A stretch of DNA of 64,000 nucleotides, taken from a virus. Shown here one piece after another: positions 51,875 to 59,998 of this stretch (its first letter is position 1; every line of letters begins with the position of its first letter). A program made the position numbers and the translations under genes. Location of the stretch: the IMG/VR virus record IMGVR_UViG_3300044645_002754, positions 1 through 64,000 of that record, one strand, 5' to 3'. The notes beneath the pieces were generated by a model that had not been told where the DNA came from, made no database searches, and was given only the letters and a program-made list of their open reading frames with translations.

Positions 51875-54685
51875 TCAGCCGGCCCTAAACCCAGCGTCGA
51901 GGTCGTCCCAGTCGACGACGGCCTCGGGCCTGGGCTCCTGTGCCCACACAGGCGGAGCCACCGGCTGACCACCGGATTCAGGGTGACTGATCACGGCCTC
52001 GGCCTCGGCACCGACGTCCTCCGAGCCAACTTCAGGGACGCCCTCGGGGCCCCTTATACCGAGTGTGGGCGTGTCATTTGCCCATTGCTCCTTGGAATCG
52101 CCCTCGGGGACTGGCGTTTGACCAATGGACAACCTGTCCTGTTCTGGATGTTGTCCATTGCTTTTCTGAACTGGTTGGCTCGGCTCAGAGCAATGGACAC
52201 CGTACTCGGCAGAAACTGCTGTGTCCATTGCTTTTTCCTGTTCCTGCAATGGGTTTGAAGGACGAATCGACAAAAGTCCCCTCGTAGTAGGCAACGCACG
52301 CGCGCGTGAGGGAGGGAGTGTGTACGTCTGTACTGGTTTGTCGGCTCCATCCACAACCGTCTTCTTCCCGAGGACGAGGACGCCATCGTCAACCCATCGA
52401 TCAAGCCAACGCTTCACGGTCCGACTCGCCGGAGCCCGGCGCCCCTGACCCCCCATCTCCTCGACCAGCGACTCCCACACCTCCTTCGCCGTCAGACGGT
52501 CCACGAGAGCGTCACCGTCCTCACCCCGCGCCTTGAGGACTTGGTCCTTCACGATCCGCAGCGCCATGGTGTGGGGCTCCGGATCACCCTGGCCCTGGTC
52601 CTCCCGCCGCTCGGTCGGGGTGTAGTCCCACACCGAGTACGCGAAGTCGTGGTCCCGCTCCACCACCAGCAAGTCGCCCTGGCGCCCGAGCCTGGACTTC
52701 TTGATCTGGATCATCCGGCAGCTGGACGGAACCCGCCCCCGCTCGCGCAGCGCCTCACGCTCATCCTCCGAGAGCGTCCGCAGGTGCCACTGCTCATCCA
52801 CCGCAGCGATCAGGTAGCGCGTGCCCCTGGCATCGCCATTGGCGTTGTCGTGGTGAATCCAGATGATCGATGTCGCCGGGAACCCTGAGTCGTCCGGATC
52901 GCCGTTCTTCTCCGCGTAGTAATAGAAGGGGCTGGCGAACGCCTTGTCCTTCTCCTCGACCTGCATCTTGGTGCTGCAGGAGCCGATCGAGTCGACGACC
53001 ACCAGCGCCGGCTTGTAGGCCCGGATCCACTCCGCAAACTCGTGCGTGTGGTTGATCTGGAAGCCGCGCTTCACGATGAACCACTTGTCGAGGGCGGGGT
53101 TGATGCCGTTGTCCTCGCAGTCCCGCAGCAGCTTGGCCGGGTTCTGATCGTTCTGAATCCAGAGCACCGGGCCCTGCTTCACCGGCAGCTCAATGCCGCG
53201 GATCCGCATCGTTTCGCCGCGCCCGACGACCTTGGCCAGGCCCATGCAGGCCGACGTTTTCCCGAGGCCGCCGGCCGCGTGCAGCATCACCTGGGTGGGC
53301 CGCATCAACAGGTTCGGCACCAGGAACTGCATCTGCTCCACGTCCTGCCACCACTCCTTCTTCTGGTTGTTGCGGCGGCTGTCCTCGTAGTACCGGTACT
53401 CATCCATGGCAGCCAGGCACTGCTGGCCCGTCAGCCTCCGGCCGGTCTCAGCCGCCAAGCCCGCCATCCGCCCGAGCCTGATCGCCGGGTTGAGCTCCTC
53501 ATCGTGGATCTTGATCAGCGCCTCGTGAAACTGGCGCTCATCCATCACCAGCCGCGGGGCCTCCTTTGTGATTTGCGCCCGCGCATCCTCTGGGTAGTTG
53601 AAGCCGAGCTTGGTAGTGATCTCCGCGACGTACCGCTCCAGGTCCGGGCCCTGGGGCCGCTCGGCATACAGGTCATTGACCGTGACCTTGTGAACGAAGT
53701 CGAGAACGTCACCGCCAACCCCGCACGCCTTGCAATCCCAGCAGCCCGACTCTGCCGAGTACTGGAAGCTGGTCCCTGACTGCCCGCCATGCCATGGGCA
53801 CCCGGACATCATCTGGGGCTTGTTGCCCCCGCGCTCCTTCCACCCGTACTTGTCGAACACCGGATGGTTGAACACCAGATCATCCAACCGAGGCCGCAGC
53901 AGCCGCTGCACCTCCTCCTTGAAGAACCAGCCACGGATCTGCCGTGACGGAATCGCCGTCTCCCCGAGCTCGGCATCCAATGCCTTCTGGTCGGCATCGC
54001 TCAGCCACTGCACCGGTTTGCGGTGGTCCCGCAGAACATCGAGCACCCAAGCCGGTGCCGGAGCGACCTTCGCCTCGTTGTAGTTCAGCCAGCGATACGG
54101 CTTACCTGTGTCGGGGTGGGGCGAGCCCGGCACCACGCTCTGGCACTGGTTGAAGCGCAGCACCACCTCCTCGTACTGGGGCGCTTCGCTCGCCTCGGCC
54201 TTCCCGGCCTGACGTTCGACATCGCTGTGTCCCAGGTGCCAACTGCCGTCAGCACGCAGGATCAGCGTCTTGACATGCCGAAGCTCAGGGACAATCGACT
54301 GAGGCACCCGGTACAGCAGCTGCCGCCGCCCCGGCTTCCCCGATGTCCACGACATCGTGCGCTCCTCACCGAGCGCGTCGTAGTCGTCGCCTGCGGCATC
54401 CTTGTACCGACCGTCCGCCTCCGGCCCATCAATATCCAGGGCAATCAGGCCCCCCGAGAACTCCCCGGTGACCACACCGAGGCCGGCGTAGGCCCTGTTC
54501 GTCTTATAGGCATCGATGCAAAGCTCCCGGGTCAGGGGCTTGGTGCTCCACTCCTTGACGAAAGTTGCTTTCCCTGCCACGGGGACAAAAGTCCACCACT
54601 CGGGGAAAACGCCCTCCCGCAGGAGATCGATGGCACGCTTCCCCTTGTCCGGGAACGCACCGCTTGCGGCTGGTACAGCTGTCAT
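51875..54685 (-). CDS. Primase-polymerase / helicase (multidomain replication protein)
   Basis: A 936-residue replication protein on the minus strand. Residues ~1-230: bifunctional primase-polymerase-like domain (GLGVVTGEFSGGLIALDIDG carries the DxD-type acidic residues; WHLGHSDVERQAG). Residues ~300-350: a zinc motif (CPWHGG ... CWDCKACGVGG). Residues ~470-720: RecA-like motor with Walker A (GGLGKTSA) and Walker B (ALVVVDSIGS). C-terminal ~200 residues include a winged-helix-like part and a disordered acidic tail. It would load, prime and unwind DNA for the polymerase. ATG 54685 is chosen because the preceding 83 codons look non-coding. Confidence 0.85.
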   Translation of the reverse strand: MTAVPAASGAFPDKGKRAIDLLREGVFPEWWTFVPVAGKATFVKEWSTKPLTRELCIDAYKTNRAYAGLGVVTGEFSGGLIALDIDGPEADGRYKDAAGDDYDALGEERTMSWTSGKPGRRQLLYRVPQSIVPELRHVKTLILRADGSWHLGHSDVERQAGKAEASEAPQYEEVVLRFNQCQSVVPGSPHPDTGKPYRWLNYNEAKVAPAPAWVLDVLRDHRKPVQWLSDADQKALDAELGETAIPSRQIRGWFFKEEVQRLLRPRLDDLVFNHPVFDKYGWKERGGNKPQMMSGCPWHGGQSGTSFQYSAESGCWDCKACGVGGDVLDFVHKVTVNDLYAERPQGPDLERYVAEITTKLGFNYPEDARAQITKEAPRLVMDERQFHEALIKIHDEELNPAIRLGRMAGLAAETGRRLTGQQCLAAMDEYRYYEDSRRNNQKKEWWQDVEQMQFLVPNLLMRPTQVMLHAAGGLGKTSACMGLAKVVGRGETMRIRGIELPVKQGPVLWIQNDQNPAKLLRDCEDNGINPALDKWFIVKRGFQINHTHEFAEWIRAYKPALVVVDSIGSCSTKMQVEEKDKAFASPFYYYAEKNGDPDDSGFPATSIIWIHHDNANGDARGTRYLIAAVDEQWHLRTLSEDEREALRERGRVPSSCRMIQIKKSRLGRQGDLLVVERDHDFAYSVWDYTPTERREDQGQGDPEPHTMALRIVKDQVLKARGEDGDALVDRLTAKEVWESLVEEMGGQGRRAPASRTVKRWLDRWVDDGVLVLGKKTVVDGADKPVQTYTLPPSRARALPTTRGLLSIRPSNPLQEQEKAMDTAVSAEYGVHCSEPSQPVQKSNGQHPEQDRLSIGQTPVPEGDSKEQWANDTPTLGIRGPEGVPEVGSEDVGAEAEAVISHPESGGQPVAPPVWAQEPRPEAVVDWDDLDAGFRAG

Positions 54686-54726
54686 GTAAGTTTTGGACGC
54701 TTGAGACTTGTCCTTCAGGACGCCAG

Positions 54727-54759
54727 AGCCCCCGCCCCTGACCAGGCCGGGGGCTTTTT
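54727..54759 (+). terminator. Terminator in the divergent control region
   Basis: AGCCCCCG pairs with CGGGGGCT around a 13-base loop and runs into five Ts on the plus strand. It is oriented to stop rightward transcripts, although the gene on its left reads leftward, so it may block antisense read-through across the replication operon. Confidence 0.75.
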
Positions 54760-54863
54760 GCTGGTCGGCGCCCATCCAGGACAAGCCACCGTACCGGCGC
54801 AACCTGAATCGGACAAGCTGCAAATCCTGCGGATTTTGTGGAAAGGATGCCGACTTCGGCCGC

Positions 54864-54888
54864 AACCTTTTAAGGTTGGGTTGAACCC
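54864..54888. promoter_or_regulatory. Adjacent palindromes between divergent operons
   Basis: AACCTTTTAAGGTT (54864-54877) is a perfect 14-bp palindrome, and GGGTTGAACCC (54878-54888) an odd perfect palindrome, directly joined. They lie between the leftward replication operon and the rightward early operon, the typical place for an operator of a lysis-lysogeny regulator. Confidence 0.6.
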
Positions 54889-54933
54889 TTAAAGCCTTCA
54901 GGCGCAGAACTGGTGCCCAACCACACCGTTTCA

Positions 54934-55647
54934 ATGGCTCAGCCTCGACTGGAACGGGAAGTCGATCCCCTCACCCAGTTCGAGGGAGGCGTCCAGACCT
55001 TCGCCCTGCTGTTCACCCGCTGGATGGACACCAACGGCTGGTCACACCCAACGATGGTGACCCTGGCCAAAGCTTGCCTCGGCGGAACCGGCTGGCTCCA
55101 CAGCAGCCAGATCAGCGGCCTCCGCCACGGGCGCCTCCTCAGCCCCGGCCCCCGGACCTTCATCGCTGTCGAGCGGCTCAACTTCTATATCCACCGCTAC
55201 GCCACCACGAAAAAACTGCTCCCGGGCACCCCGGGCAGCAACCTCTACGCCAAGGCGTTCGCCATCACCGAGAACGACAAACCGCCCGAGCTCGGCTGGT
55301 GGGTCGAAGTCTTCTGCGGCCAACGCATCCCCCAGGACATCGACCTCCGTCAGACCTTCTTCACTGACGACCAAGCCACCAAGATCTCCAGCAGCTGGGG
55401 CGGGATGATCCGGAAGCTGATGATCCAGAAGGACATGGACATCATCGTTGAACTGGACCGGGTGCTCCGCGAGAGCTACCCCGCCAAGGATGCTGAACGT
55501 CTAAGCCGCGTCGCCAGCGTCATCCAGAACCGTGAGACCTGGAGCGCCCAGGAACTGGTGAACGAGCTCCCCGCCATCAGCAACCTCACCGCGAGCCTGG
55601 GCGGCCCCAAAACCGAGAGCGACCTGCTCCGCGCCCTCAAAGACTGA
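54934..55647 (+). CDS. Early protein with HTH-like N-terminus (237 aa)
   Basis: A 237-residue protein, first gene of the rightward early operon, just downstream of the palindromic operators. The N-terminal ~85 residues (HPTMVTLAKACLGGTGWLHS, then QISGLRHGRLLSPGPRTFIA) resemble a helix-turn-helix domain of cyanobacterial proteins; the rest is helical and has no name. As first gene after the operators it could be the repressor or early regulator. ATG 54934 preferred to 54913. Confidence 0.65.
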   Translation: MAQPRLEREVDPLTQFEGGVQTFALLFTRWMDTNGWSHPTMVTLAKACLGGTGWLHSSQISGLRHGRLLSPGPRTFIAVERLNFYIHRYATTKKLLPGTPGSNLYAKAFAITENDKPPELGWWVEVFCGQRIPQDIDLRQTFFTDDQATKISSSWGGMIRKLMIQKDMDIIVELDRVLRESYPAKDAERLSRVASVIQNRETWSAQELVNELPAISNLTASLGGPKTESDLLRALKD

Positions 55648-55687
55648 ATCCGCGCACCGCGCCACCATCTGTGGTGTCAACGGCTCC

Positions 55688-55714
55688 TTGCACACCATAT
55701 GGGGCGGCTAGATT
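55688..55714 (+). promoter_or_regulatory. Promoter-like sequence before 55735 gene
   Basis: TTGCAC (55688-55693) and TAGATT (55709-55714, followed by G) are 15 bp apart, short of the 17 expected, and lie 20 bp before GTG 55735. Confidence 0.35.
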
Positions 55715-55734
55715 GAGGGGACTGCTTCTAGTTC

Positions 55735-56202
55735 GTGGACGTCACCTCCTTATTCGCCCCGGCACACGCTTCCCGACCGCTGCAGGCGATCAACTGGGAG
55801 TACAAACACCTTTTTGACATCGAATTCATCGGTGAATCGGACCAGGAGTTCGTCCGCCTCATCTATGAAGACGACGAAAGCGGGGAAATGCACACCCTGC
55901 TGTGTGGCCGCCAGCATTACCGCCATCTGGGCCCATACATCGCTGACTTCCGCGCCTGGAAATCAGACCCCTACGCCCACGAAAACACTGTCATCCCAAT
56001 CGCTCTGAGCCCCTGCGGTCGCGCTGTGTTCAGCCTCGCCGGCGCTGAGCACGACCACCCAGAGCTGGCCAGGCGCAACGTCAACGTCAAACTCCACCCC
56101 GAGGCCGCTCACCAAATCCGGAAAGCGGCCAAAGCCCGCGGCATGACTGGGGCCGAGCTCGTACTGACAGCCCTCCTCAAATCTGCATCCAAATTCGGTT
56201 GA
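55735..56202 (+). CDS. Hypothetical protein with RHH-like C-terminus (155 aa)
   Basis: A 155-residue protein from GTG 55735. The C-terminal ~45 residues (VKLHPEAAHQIRKAAKARGM, then TGAELVLTALLKSA) resemble a ribbon-helix-helix domain, which binds DNA as a dimer. The N-terminal ~100 residues are beta-rich and unknown. It may be a small regulator in the early operon. Confidence 0.55.
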   Translation: MDVTSLFAPAHASRPLQAINWEYKHLFDIEFIGESDQEFVRLIYEDDESGEMHTLLCGRQHYRHLGPYIADFRAWKSDPYAHENTVIPIALSPCGRAVFSLAGAEHDHPELARRNVNVKLHPEAAHQIRKAAKARGMTGAELVLTALLKSASKFG

Positions 56203-56213
56203 CATCACGGGCT

Positions 56214-56219
56214 TAGGCT
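56214..56219 (+). promoter_or_regulatory. Candidate -10 box before 56241 gene
   Basis: TAGGCT followed by GAC, 21 bp before GTG 56241; identical to the minus-strand box at 51814. TTGACA at 56199 is only 9 bp away, too close to be its -35. Confidence 0.3.
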
Positions 56220-56240
56220 GACTTCAGTCGACCCTTCCGA

Positions 56241-56435
56241 GTGAGCACCAAGCACCGTCTTTACGGCGAGCTCAAGCGCAAACGGCATCTGTATCTCACG
56301 GACACCGCACACACTCATCTGGTCGACCTGGCACACAGCTCTGGCTCTTCCCCCTCCGAGGTCTGCGAGCAGATCATTCGGAACCACGCCACCGCCGCCG
56401 CCATCCCAGTCACCTCGGCATCTGACGCCCCATGA
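56241..56435 (+). CDS. Small RHH-like protein (64 aa)
   Basis: A 64-residue protein with a short strand followed by two helices (RHLYLTDTAHTHLVDLAHSS, then SPSEVCEQIIRNHA), the outline of a ribbon-helix-helix DNA-binding domain. It starts GTG 56241 and overlaps the next ATG by 4 bp. It may regulate the operon or partner the next gene. Confidence 0.5.
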   Translation: MSTKHRLYGELKRKRHLYLTDTAHTHLVDLAHSSGSSPSEVCEQIIRNHATAAAIPVTSASDAP

Positions 56436-56971
56436 CATCCGCATTCCTTTCCCTCGACCTTGTCGAAGAGATCTCCAAGGAGTCTTCGAGCAACGGTCGC
56501 TACCTGAACCCCGCCAAACTCACCGGCGAAAAGCGTCTCCGCTTCTTCGGTGAAGGCATCACGGGTTACAGCGCCTGGACCATCGACAAGAAACCAATCC
56601 GCTGGGAAGCCAAGCCCGCCGAACTCCCCCCGAACCTGGCTCCCGACCTGAGCGGCAAAGTCACGCTCAAGCGCTTCCTGGCCGGCGTGGTCTACGACTA
56701 CGAGGCCGGTGACTTCAAGATCCTGGAGATCACCCAGCGCACCCTGATGGACCAACTGTTCAAGTTCATCAAGGACGAGGACTACGGCGACCCCACCGGC
56801 TACGACATCAAGATCAACAAGACCGGTGAAGGCAAAGAGACCGAGTACTCCCTCGTCGCTGCCCCGCCGAAGTCCGTCACCAAGGACATGGCCACCGCTT
56901 TCGAGAACCTGACCTGCAACTTGAAAGCCTTGTTCGATGGCGACGACCCTTGGGCTGAAGCTGCTGCCTGA
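56432..56971 (+). CDS. Putative single-stranded DNA-binding-type phage protein (179 aa)
   Basis: A 179-residue protein whose first part (GRYLNPAKLTGEKRLRFFGE, then GITGYSAWTIDKKPIRWEAK) belongs to a phage family commonly found among replication genes and thought to bind single-stranded DNA. The acidic tail (LFDGDDPWAEAAA) resembles those of ssDNA-binding proteins. A terminator follows at 56991. The role is inferred from tail, family memory and location. Confidence 0.6.
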   Translation: MTSAFLSLDLVEEISKESSSNGRYLNPAKLTGEKRLRFFGEGITGYSAWTIDKKPIRWEAKPAELPPNLAPDLSGKVTLKRFLAGVVYDYEAGDFKILEITQRTLMDQLFKFIKDEDYGDPTGYDIKINKTGEGKETEYSLVAAPPKSVTKDMATAFENLTCNLKALFDGDDPWAEAAA

Positions 56972-56990
56972 GTTCACCAGTTCCTGAACG

Positions 56991-57014
56991 GGGCGGGCCG
57001 TAACCCGCCCTTTT
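56991..57014 (+). terminator. Rho-independent terminator
   Basis: GGGCGGG pairs perfectly with CCCGCCC around CCGTAA, followed by four Ts (57011-57014). It ends the transcript of the 54934-56971 operon. Confidence 0.88.
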
Positions 57015-57017
57015 CGA

Positions 57018-57023
57018 TACTGT
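57018..57023 (+). promoter_or_regulatory. Candidate -10 box before XRE gene 57043
   Basis: TACTGT followed by TG, preceded by TTCGA, 19 bp before ATG 57043 and directly after the terminator, as expected for a new transcript. Confidence 0.35.
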
Positions 57024-57042
57024 TGGCAAAACCTTTGTGCCC

Positions 57043-57297
57043 ATGTCCGCGAACCAGCCGCCTCTCCTGCACGTCTACGCACGAAATGTCGAGCACTGTG
57101 CGTTCAAGCGCGGTTGGTCGACGCCTCGACTGGCCACAGAACTCGGCGTCTCGCTGAACACGCTCAACCGCATCCGCTTCGGCCGCAGCCGCTACCTCGA
57201 CCCCGAGGTCTTCACAGCGCTGCTGGAGCTGTTCGGTTGTGAACCCAACGACCTCCTGCTCCCCCAGCCCGGCATTGACTACGCCATCACTGACTGA
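57043..57297 (+). CDS. XRE/Cro-like DNA-binding protein (84 aa)
   Basis: An 84-residue protein dominated by a helix-turn-helix: STPRLATELGVSLNTLNRIR, then FGRSRYLDPEVFTALLELFG. It resembles small Cro/C1-type regulators. It begins a new transcript after a terminator. Together with the palindromes at 54864 it could serve in the lysis-lysogeny switch. ATG 57043 is used; GTG 57037 is also possible. Confidence 0.72.
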   Translation: MSANQPPLLHVYARNVEHCAFKRGWSTPRLATELGVSLNTLNRIRFGRSRYLDPEVFTALLELFGCEPNDLLLPQPGIDYAITD

Positions 57298-57982
57298 ACG
57301 TCTCCGGGCTCTCCCCCGCTACGAGCCTGTCCGCTCCCACGAGGGCGACGAGCGTCTCTACGCCACCCCCGTCGGCTCCTGCCCCTCGGTCACCACGATC
57401 CTCTCCGGCTCCCGCGACAACTCCGGCCTCGAAGCCTGGCGCGAATCCGTCGGCCACGAGCGCGCTGACTTCATCAGTTCCCTGGCCTGCTTCCGGGGCA
57501 ACAACCACCACCTAGCAATCGAGCGGTACCTCACCGACGGCACCGAGCCCGGCTTCGACTTCCTCCAGACCCCCTACTGGAAGAGCACCAAGTCCTTCCT
57601 CACCACCGTCGACGCACCGCTCCTCCTTGAGGGCGCGATCTGGCACCCCGACGGCTTCGCCGGCACGCTCGACTGCCTCGCCTACCTCGCCGAAGACGGT
57701 CTCCAACCGACATTGCTCGACTGGAAAACGGCTGACACCCCCCGCAAGCCCGACAAGATTTACGAGTACTCGCTGCAATGCGCCGCGTACACCGCCGCAG
57801 CGAACTACGTCTACGGCCACCTGGGCCTGCACATCACCCAGGCCAAGATCGTCATCGCCATCGCGGACTCCCCTCCGCAGATCGAGACCCTCGACGCCCG
57901 GGCCCTCGAACAGCTCTACAAACACTTCCTCGCCCGGCTGAAGCGCTTCACCTTCAGCCGAGCCCGGAGGTCAAAACGATGA
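57239..57982 (+). CDS. PD-(D/E)XK exonuclease (RecB/Cas4-like)
   Basis: A protein of up to 247 residues of the PD-(D/E)XK nuclease superfamily, similar to phage exonucleases used in recombination and replication. The active site reads FAGTLDCLA (Asp, about residue 143), then LLDWKTAD (D-x-K, about 159-166), and a preceding HPDG. The conserved part begins near residue 28 (RYEPVRSHEGDERLYATPVG). The only usual start before it is GTG 57239, overlapping the XRE gene by 59 bp; a rarer CTG nearer the core cannot be excluded. Confidence 0.78.
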   Translation: MNPTTSCSPSPALTTPSLTERLRALPRYEPVRSHEGDERLYATPVGSCPSVTTILSGSRDNSGLEAWRESVGHERADFISSLACFRGNNHHLAIERYLTDGTEPGFDFLQTPYWKSTKSFLTTVDAPLLLEGAIWHPDGFAGTLDCLAYLAEDGLQPTLLDWKTADTPRKPDKIYEYSLQCAAYTAAANYVYGHLGLHITQAKIVIAIADSPPQIETLDARALEQLYKHFLARLKRFTFSRARRSKR

Positions 57983-58374
57983 AGCGCGAACAAAACAAGG
58001 TCGAGGAATACCTGAGTTCCGCCATCGCCGGCTCGCTCATCGGCCAAATCGCCAGCCGCCGCGAGCTCAGCTTCTACACGCTGCTGGGCCCCAGTTTTGA
58101 CGGCGACTCCCCCGAACTCCGCGCCCTCAGCGACGAACTCACCGAGCTCGGCATCAACCCCGACCTCCTCGCCAACCACGCCCTCTCCAGCCTGGTCGCC
58201 CTCTTCGTCGAAGAGAGCAACGCCAACTTGATCGTCTGCCAATACACCTCGCTCCTCTGGTCAATCCTCGGCGACCCCAAAAACGGGGGCAAACCCCCCG
58301 AGATCTACCGCAAAGCCGGCGTCGCAATGCACCTCGCCCTCCTCGGAATCCTCGACCCCTCCTTCCCCGAGTAA
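57979..58374 (+). CDS. Hypothetical early protein (131 aa)
   Basis: A 131-residue helical protein from ATG 57979 overlapping the exonuclease stop. It has moderate hydrophobic helices (HALSSLVALFVEES; AGVAMHLALLGILD) but probably no membrane span. Function unknown; its place suggests recombination or nucleotide metabolism. Confidence 0.55.
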   Translation: MKREQNKVEEYLSSAIAGSLIGQIASRRELSFYTLLGPSFDGDSPELRALSDELTELGINPDLLANHALSSLVALFVEESNANLIVCQYTSLLWSILGDPKNGGKPPEIYRKAGVAMHLALLGILDPSFPE

Positions 58375-58381
58375 CCCAGTC

Positions 58382-58957
58382 ATGCGCACCCCACCCCGTC
58401 TGATCGGCCTCTACAGCCCGGCCCCCCGCTCCGGCAAAACCACCATCGCCCGCTACCTGATCGACGCGGGCTACGAAACCATCTCCTTCGCCCACCCCAT
58501 CAAGCGCATGGCCACGGTCCTGCTGATGGAACTCGGCCACGACCTCGACACCATCAACCGCCTCCTCGAGTACGGCAAAGGCGACACCATCCCCGGCATC
58601 AAAACCAACCTCCGCCACATCCTCCAAACCCTCGGCACGGAGTGGGGCCGCGACTGCATCCACCCCGAGCTCTGGCTGATGTGCTGGGAGCACGCCGCCA
58701 CCCGCCAACTCAACAACGGCTTCAACGTCGTCTGCGACGACATCCGCTACCCCAACGAAGCCGCCCTGATCCGCCGTCTCGGCGGCGAAATCTGGTGCGT
58801 CACCCGCCCCCACACCGAGCGCGGCACCAGCCACTCCTCCGAGGGCTCCCTCGACAACTACCCCCTCTTCGACCGCCGCATCCTCAACGACGGCACCTTG
58901 CTCAACCTCTACGAGCGCATCCAACAAATCCTGACCCCCCAATCCATCGCCGTCTAA
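58382..58957 (+). CDS. Deoxynucleoside monophosphate kinase
   Basis: A 191-residue kinase that would phosphorylate dNMPs for DNA synthesis. N-terminal P-loop GLYSPAPRSGKTTIARYL (about residues 9-26), then SFAHPIKRMA, the segment LRHILQTLGTEWGRDCIHPE found in phage dNMP kinases (T4 gp1 type), and VVCDDIRYPNEAALI (Walker-B-like acidic pair). It starts 8 bp after the previous stop. With ThyX downstream it makes the deoxynucleotide supply module. Confidence 0.88.
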   Translation: MRTPPRLIGLYSPAPRSGKTTIARYLIDAGYETISFAHPIKRMATVLLMELGHDLDTINRLLEYGKGDTIPGIKTNLRHILQTLGTEWGRDCIHPELWLMCWEHAATRQLNNGFNVVCDDIRYPNEAALIRRLGGEIWCVTRPHTERGTSHSSEGSLDNYPLFDRRILNDGTLLNLYERIQQILTPQSIAV

Positions 58958-58959
58958 CC

Positions 58960-59211
58960 ATGCCCCCCATCCCCACCAAATCCGTAACCCTGGCCCCCGA
59001 GCCCGGCGACATCCGCACCTACCCCTGGCGCTTCCAACTCGGCGAGCTCGTCTACATCAAAGGCTGGCCCCTCGACGAAGTCCTCACCGTCATCGGCGGC
59101 GAACTCTGGCTCGGCTTCCCCCACCTCCGCCTGTACCACCGGGACGGCACCACCTGGCGTGTCCCCCAGCTGCACTGTTCCTCCAAACCGATCAGCTTCC
59201 GCAAGCCCTGA
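58960..59211 (+). CDS. Hypothetical early protein (83 aa)
   Basis: An 83-residue protein between dNMP kinase and ThyX, with a compact beta pattern (FQLGELVYIKGWPLDEVLTV, then RDGTTWRVPQLHCSSKPI). It resembles a small SH3-like or Tudor-like domain in outline. ATG 58960 lies 3 bp past the previous stop. Function unknown. Confidence 0.55.
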   Translation: MPPIPTKSVTLAPEPGDIRTYPWRFQLGELVYIKGWPLDEVLTVIGGELWLGFPHLRLYHRDGTTWRVPQLHCSSKPISFRKP

Positions 59212-59214
59212 CGC

Positions 59215-59838
59215 ATGCCCGCCGAGTTCGTCCACTGCACCCCCGACGCCGAGCGCCTCATTGTCAAGATGGCCCGCGTCAGCAACCCCGACAACGCCGA
59301 CAACTGGGACACCGGACCCAAGCTGCTGCGCTACCTCATCGCGCACCGCCACTGGTCCCCCTTCGAGATGGCCTCGCTCTGCCTCCGCCTCGAAACCGAG
59401 CGCGACATCGCGGCCCAACTCCTGCGCCACCGCAGCTTCTCCTTCCAGGAGTACTCAACCCGCTACGCCCGCACCACCCTGGCCGAGTGCCCGCCCCAGC
59501 GTCTCCAAGACACCACCAACCGTCAAAACAGCCTGGACACCATCCCCTTCGCGATGAAGTCCTACTGGGACCTTCGTCTCGGCCGCGTCATCGGTGACGC
59601 CTTCCTCCTCTACGAAGACATGCTCACCGAGGGCGTCGCCAAAGAAACCGCCCGCCGCATCCTGCCGCTCTGCACCCCCACCACGCTGTACATGCACGGC
59701 ACGCTGCGCAGCTGGATCCACTACATCGACGTCCGTTGCGACCCCGGCACCCAACTCGAACACCGCGAGCTCGCCACAGAGTGCAAAGCAATTTTTACTA
59801 CCCAATTCCCCACCATCGCTGAAGCGGCTTGGCCATAG
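59215..59838 (+). CDS. thyX: Flavin-dependent thymidylate synthase
   Basis: A 207-residue enzyme converting dUMP to dTMP with FAD and methylene-tetrahydrofolate. The signature RHRxxSxxxxSxR is present as RHRSFSFQEYSTR (about residues 72-84). SPFEMASLCLRLETERDIAA and the substrate-binding C-terminus (LRSWIHYIDVRCDPGTQLEH) match the family. It is common in cyanophages. It ends the overlapping early operon; its stop is followed after 7 bp by RNA element A. Confidence 0.95.
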   Translation: MPAEFVHCTPDAERLIVKMARVSNPDNADNWDTGPKLLRYLIAHRHWSPFEMASLCLRLETERDIAAQLLRHRSFSFQEYSTRYARTTLAECPPQRLQDTTNRQNSLDTIPFAMKSYWDLRLGRVIGDAFLLYEDMLTEGVAKETARRILPLCTPTTLYMHGTLRSWIHYIDVRCDPGTQLEHRELATECKAIFTTQFPTIAEAAWP

Positions 59839-59845
59839 CACCAAG

Positions 59846-59969
59846 CTCTGGGCCTCCTTTTTAGGTGTAAGTCCCTGGTTTTGCGGCACCCTGCATCGCC
59901 TTGCAGCGCGGCGCACGGCCCCGCACAGCGGTGCGCCGCAAAGCACAGCTCCCCGCACCGAGTCGGGGA
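59846..59969 (+). ncRNA. RNA element A (5' leader of 59999 gene)
   Basis: The gap after thyX contains, in order: a weak outer stem, an inner hairpin CCT-TTTT-AGG (59856-59865), the conserved run TGTAAGTCCC (59866-59875), a GC-rich stem (9-bp GCGGCGCAC / GTGCGCCGC near 59900-59935), CCGCAAAGC, and a 6-bp hairpin TCCCCG-CACCGAGT-CGGGGA (59950-59969). It ends 29 bp before ATG 59999. Element B repeats most of these parts with different stems. Confidence 0.6.
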
Positions 59970-59998
59970 CCCCAACCCCTACGAGGAACTCACCATCA

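Noticed and set aside
56199-56204. TTGACA as a -35 element for the 56241 gene
   Set aside because: It overlaps the previous stop codon and is only 9 bp from the TAGGCT box, and no -10-like hexamer lies at 16-18 bp.
57239-57300. A start for the exonuclease at its conserved core
   Set aside because: No ATG, GTG or TTG lies between the XRE stop and the conserved region; the GTG at 57239 is kept although it overlaps the XRE gene by 59 bp.
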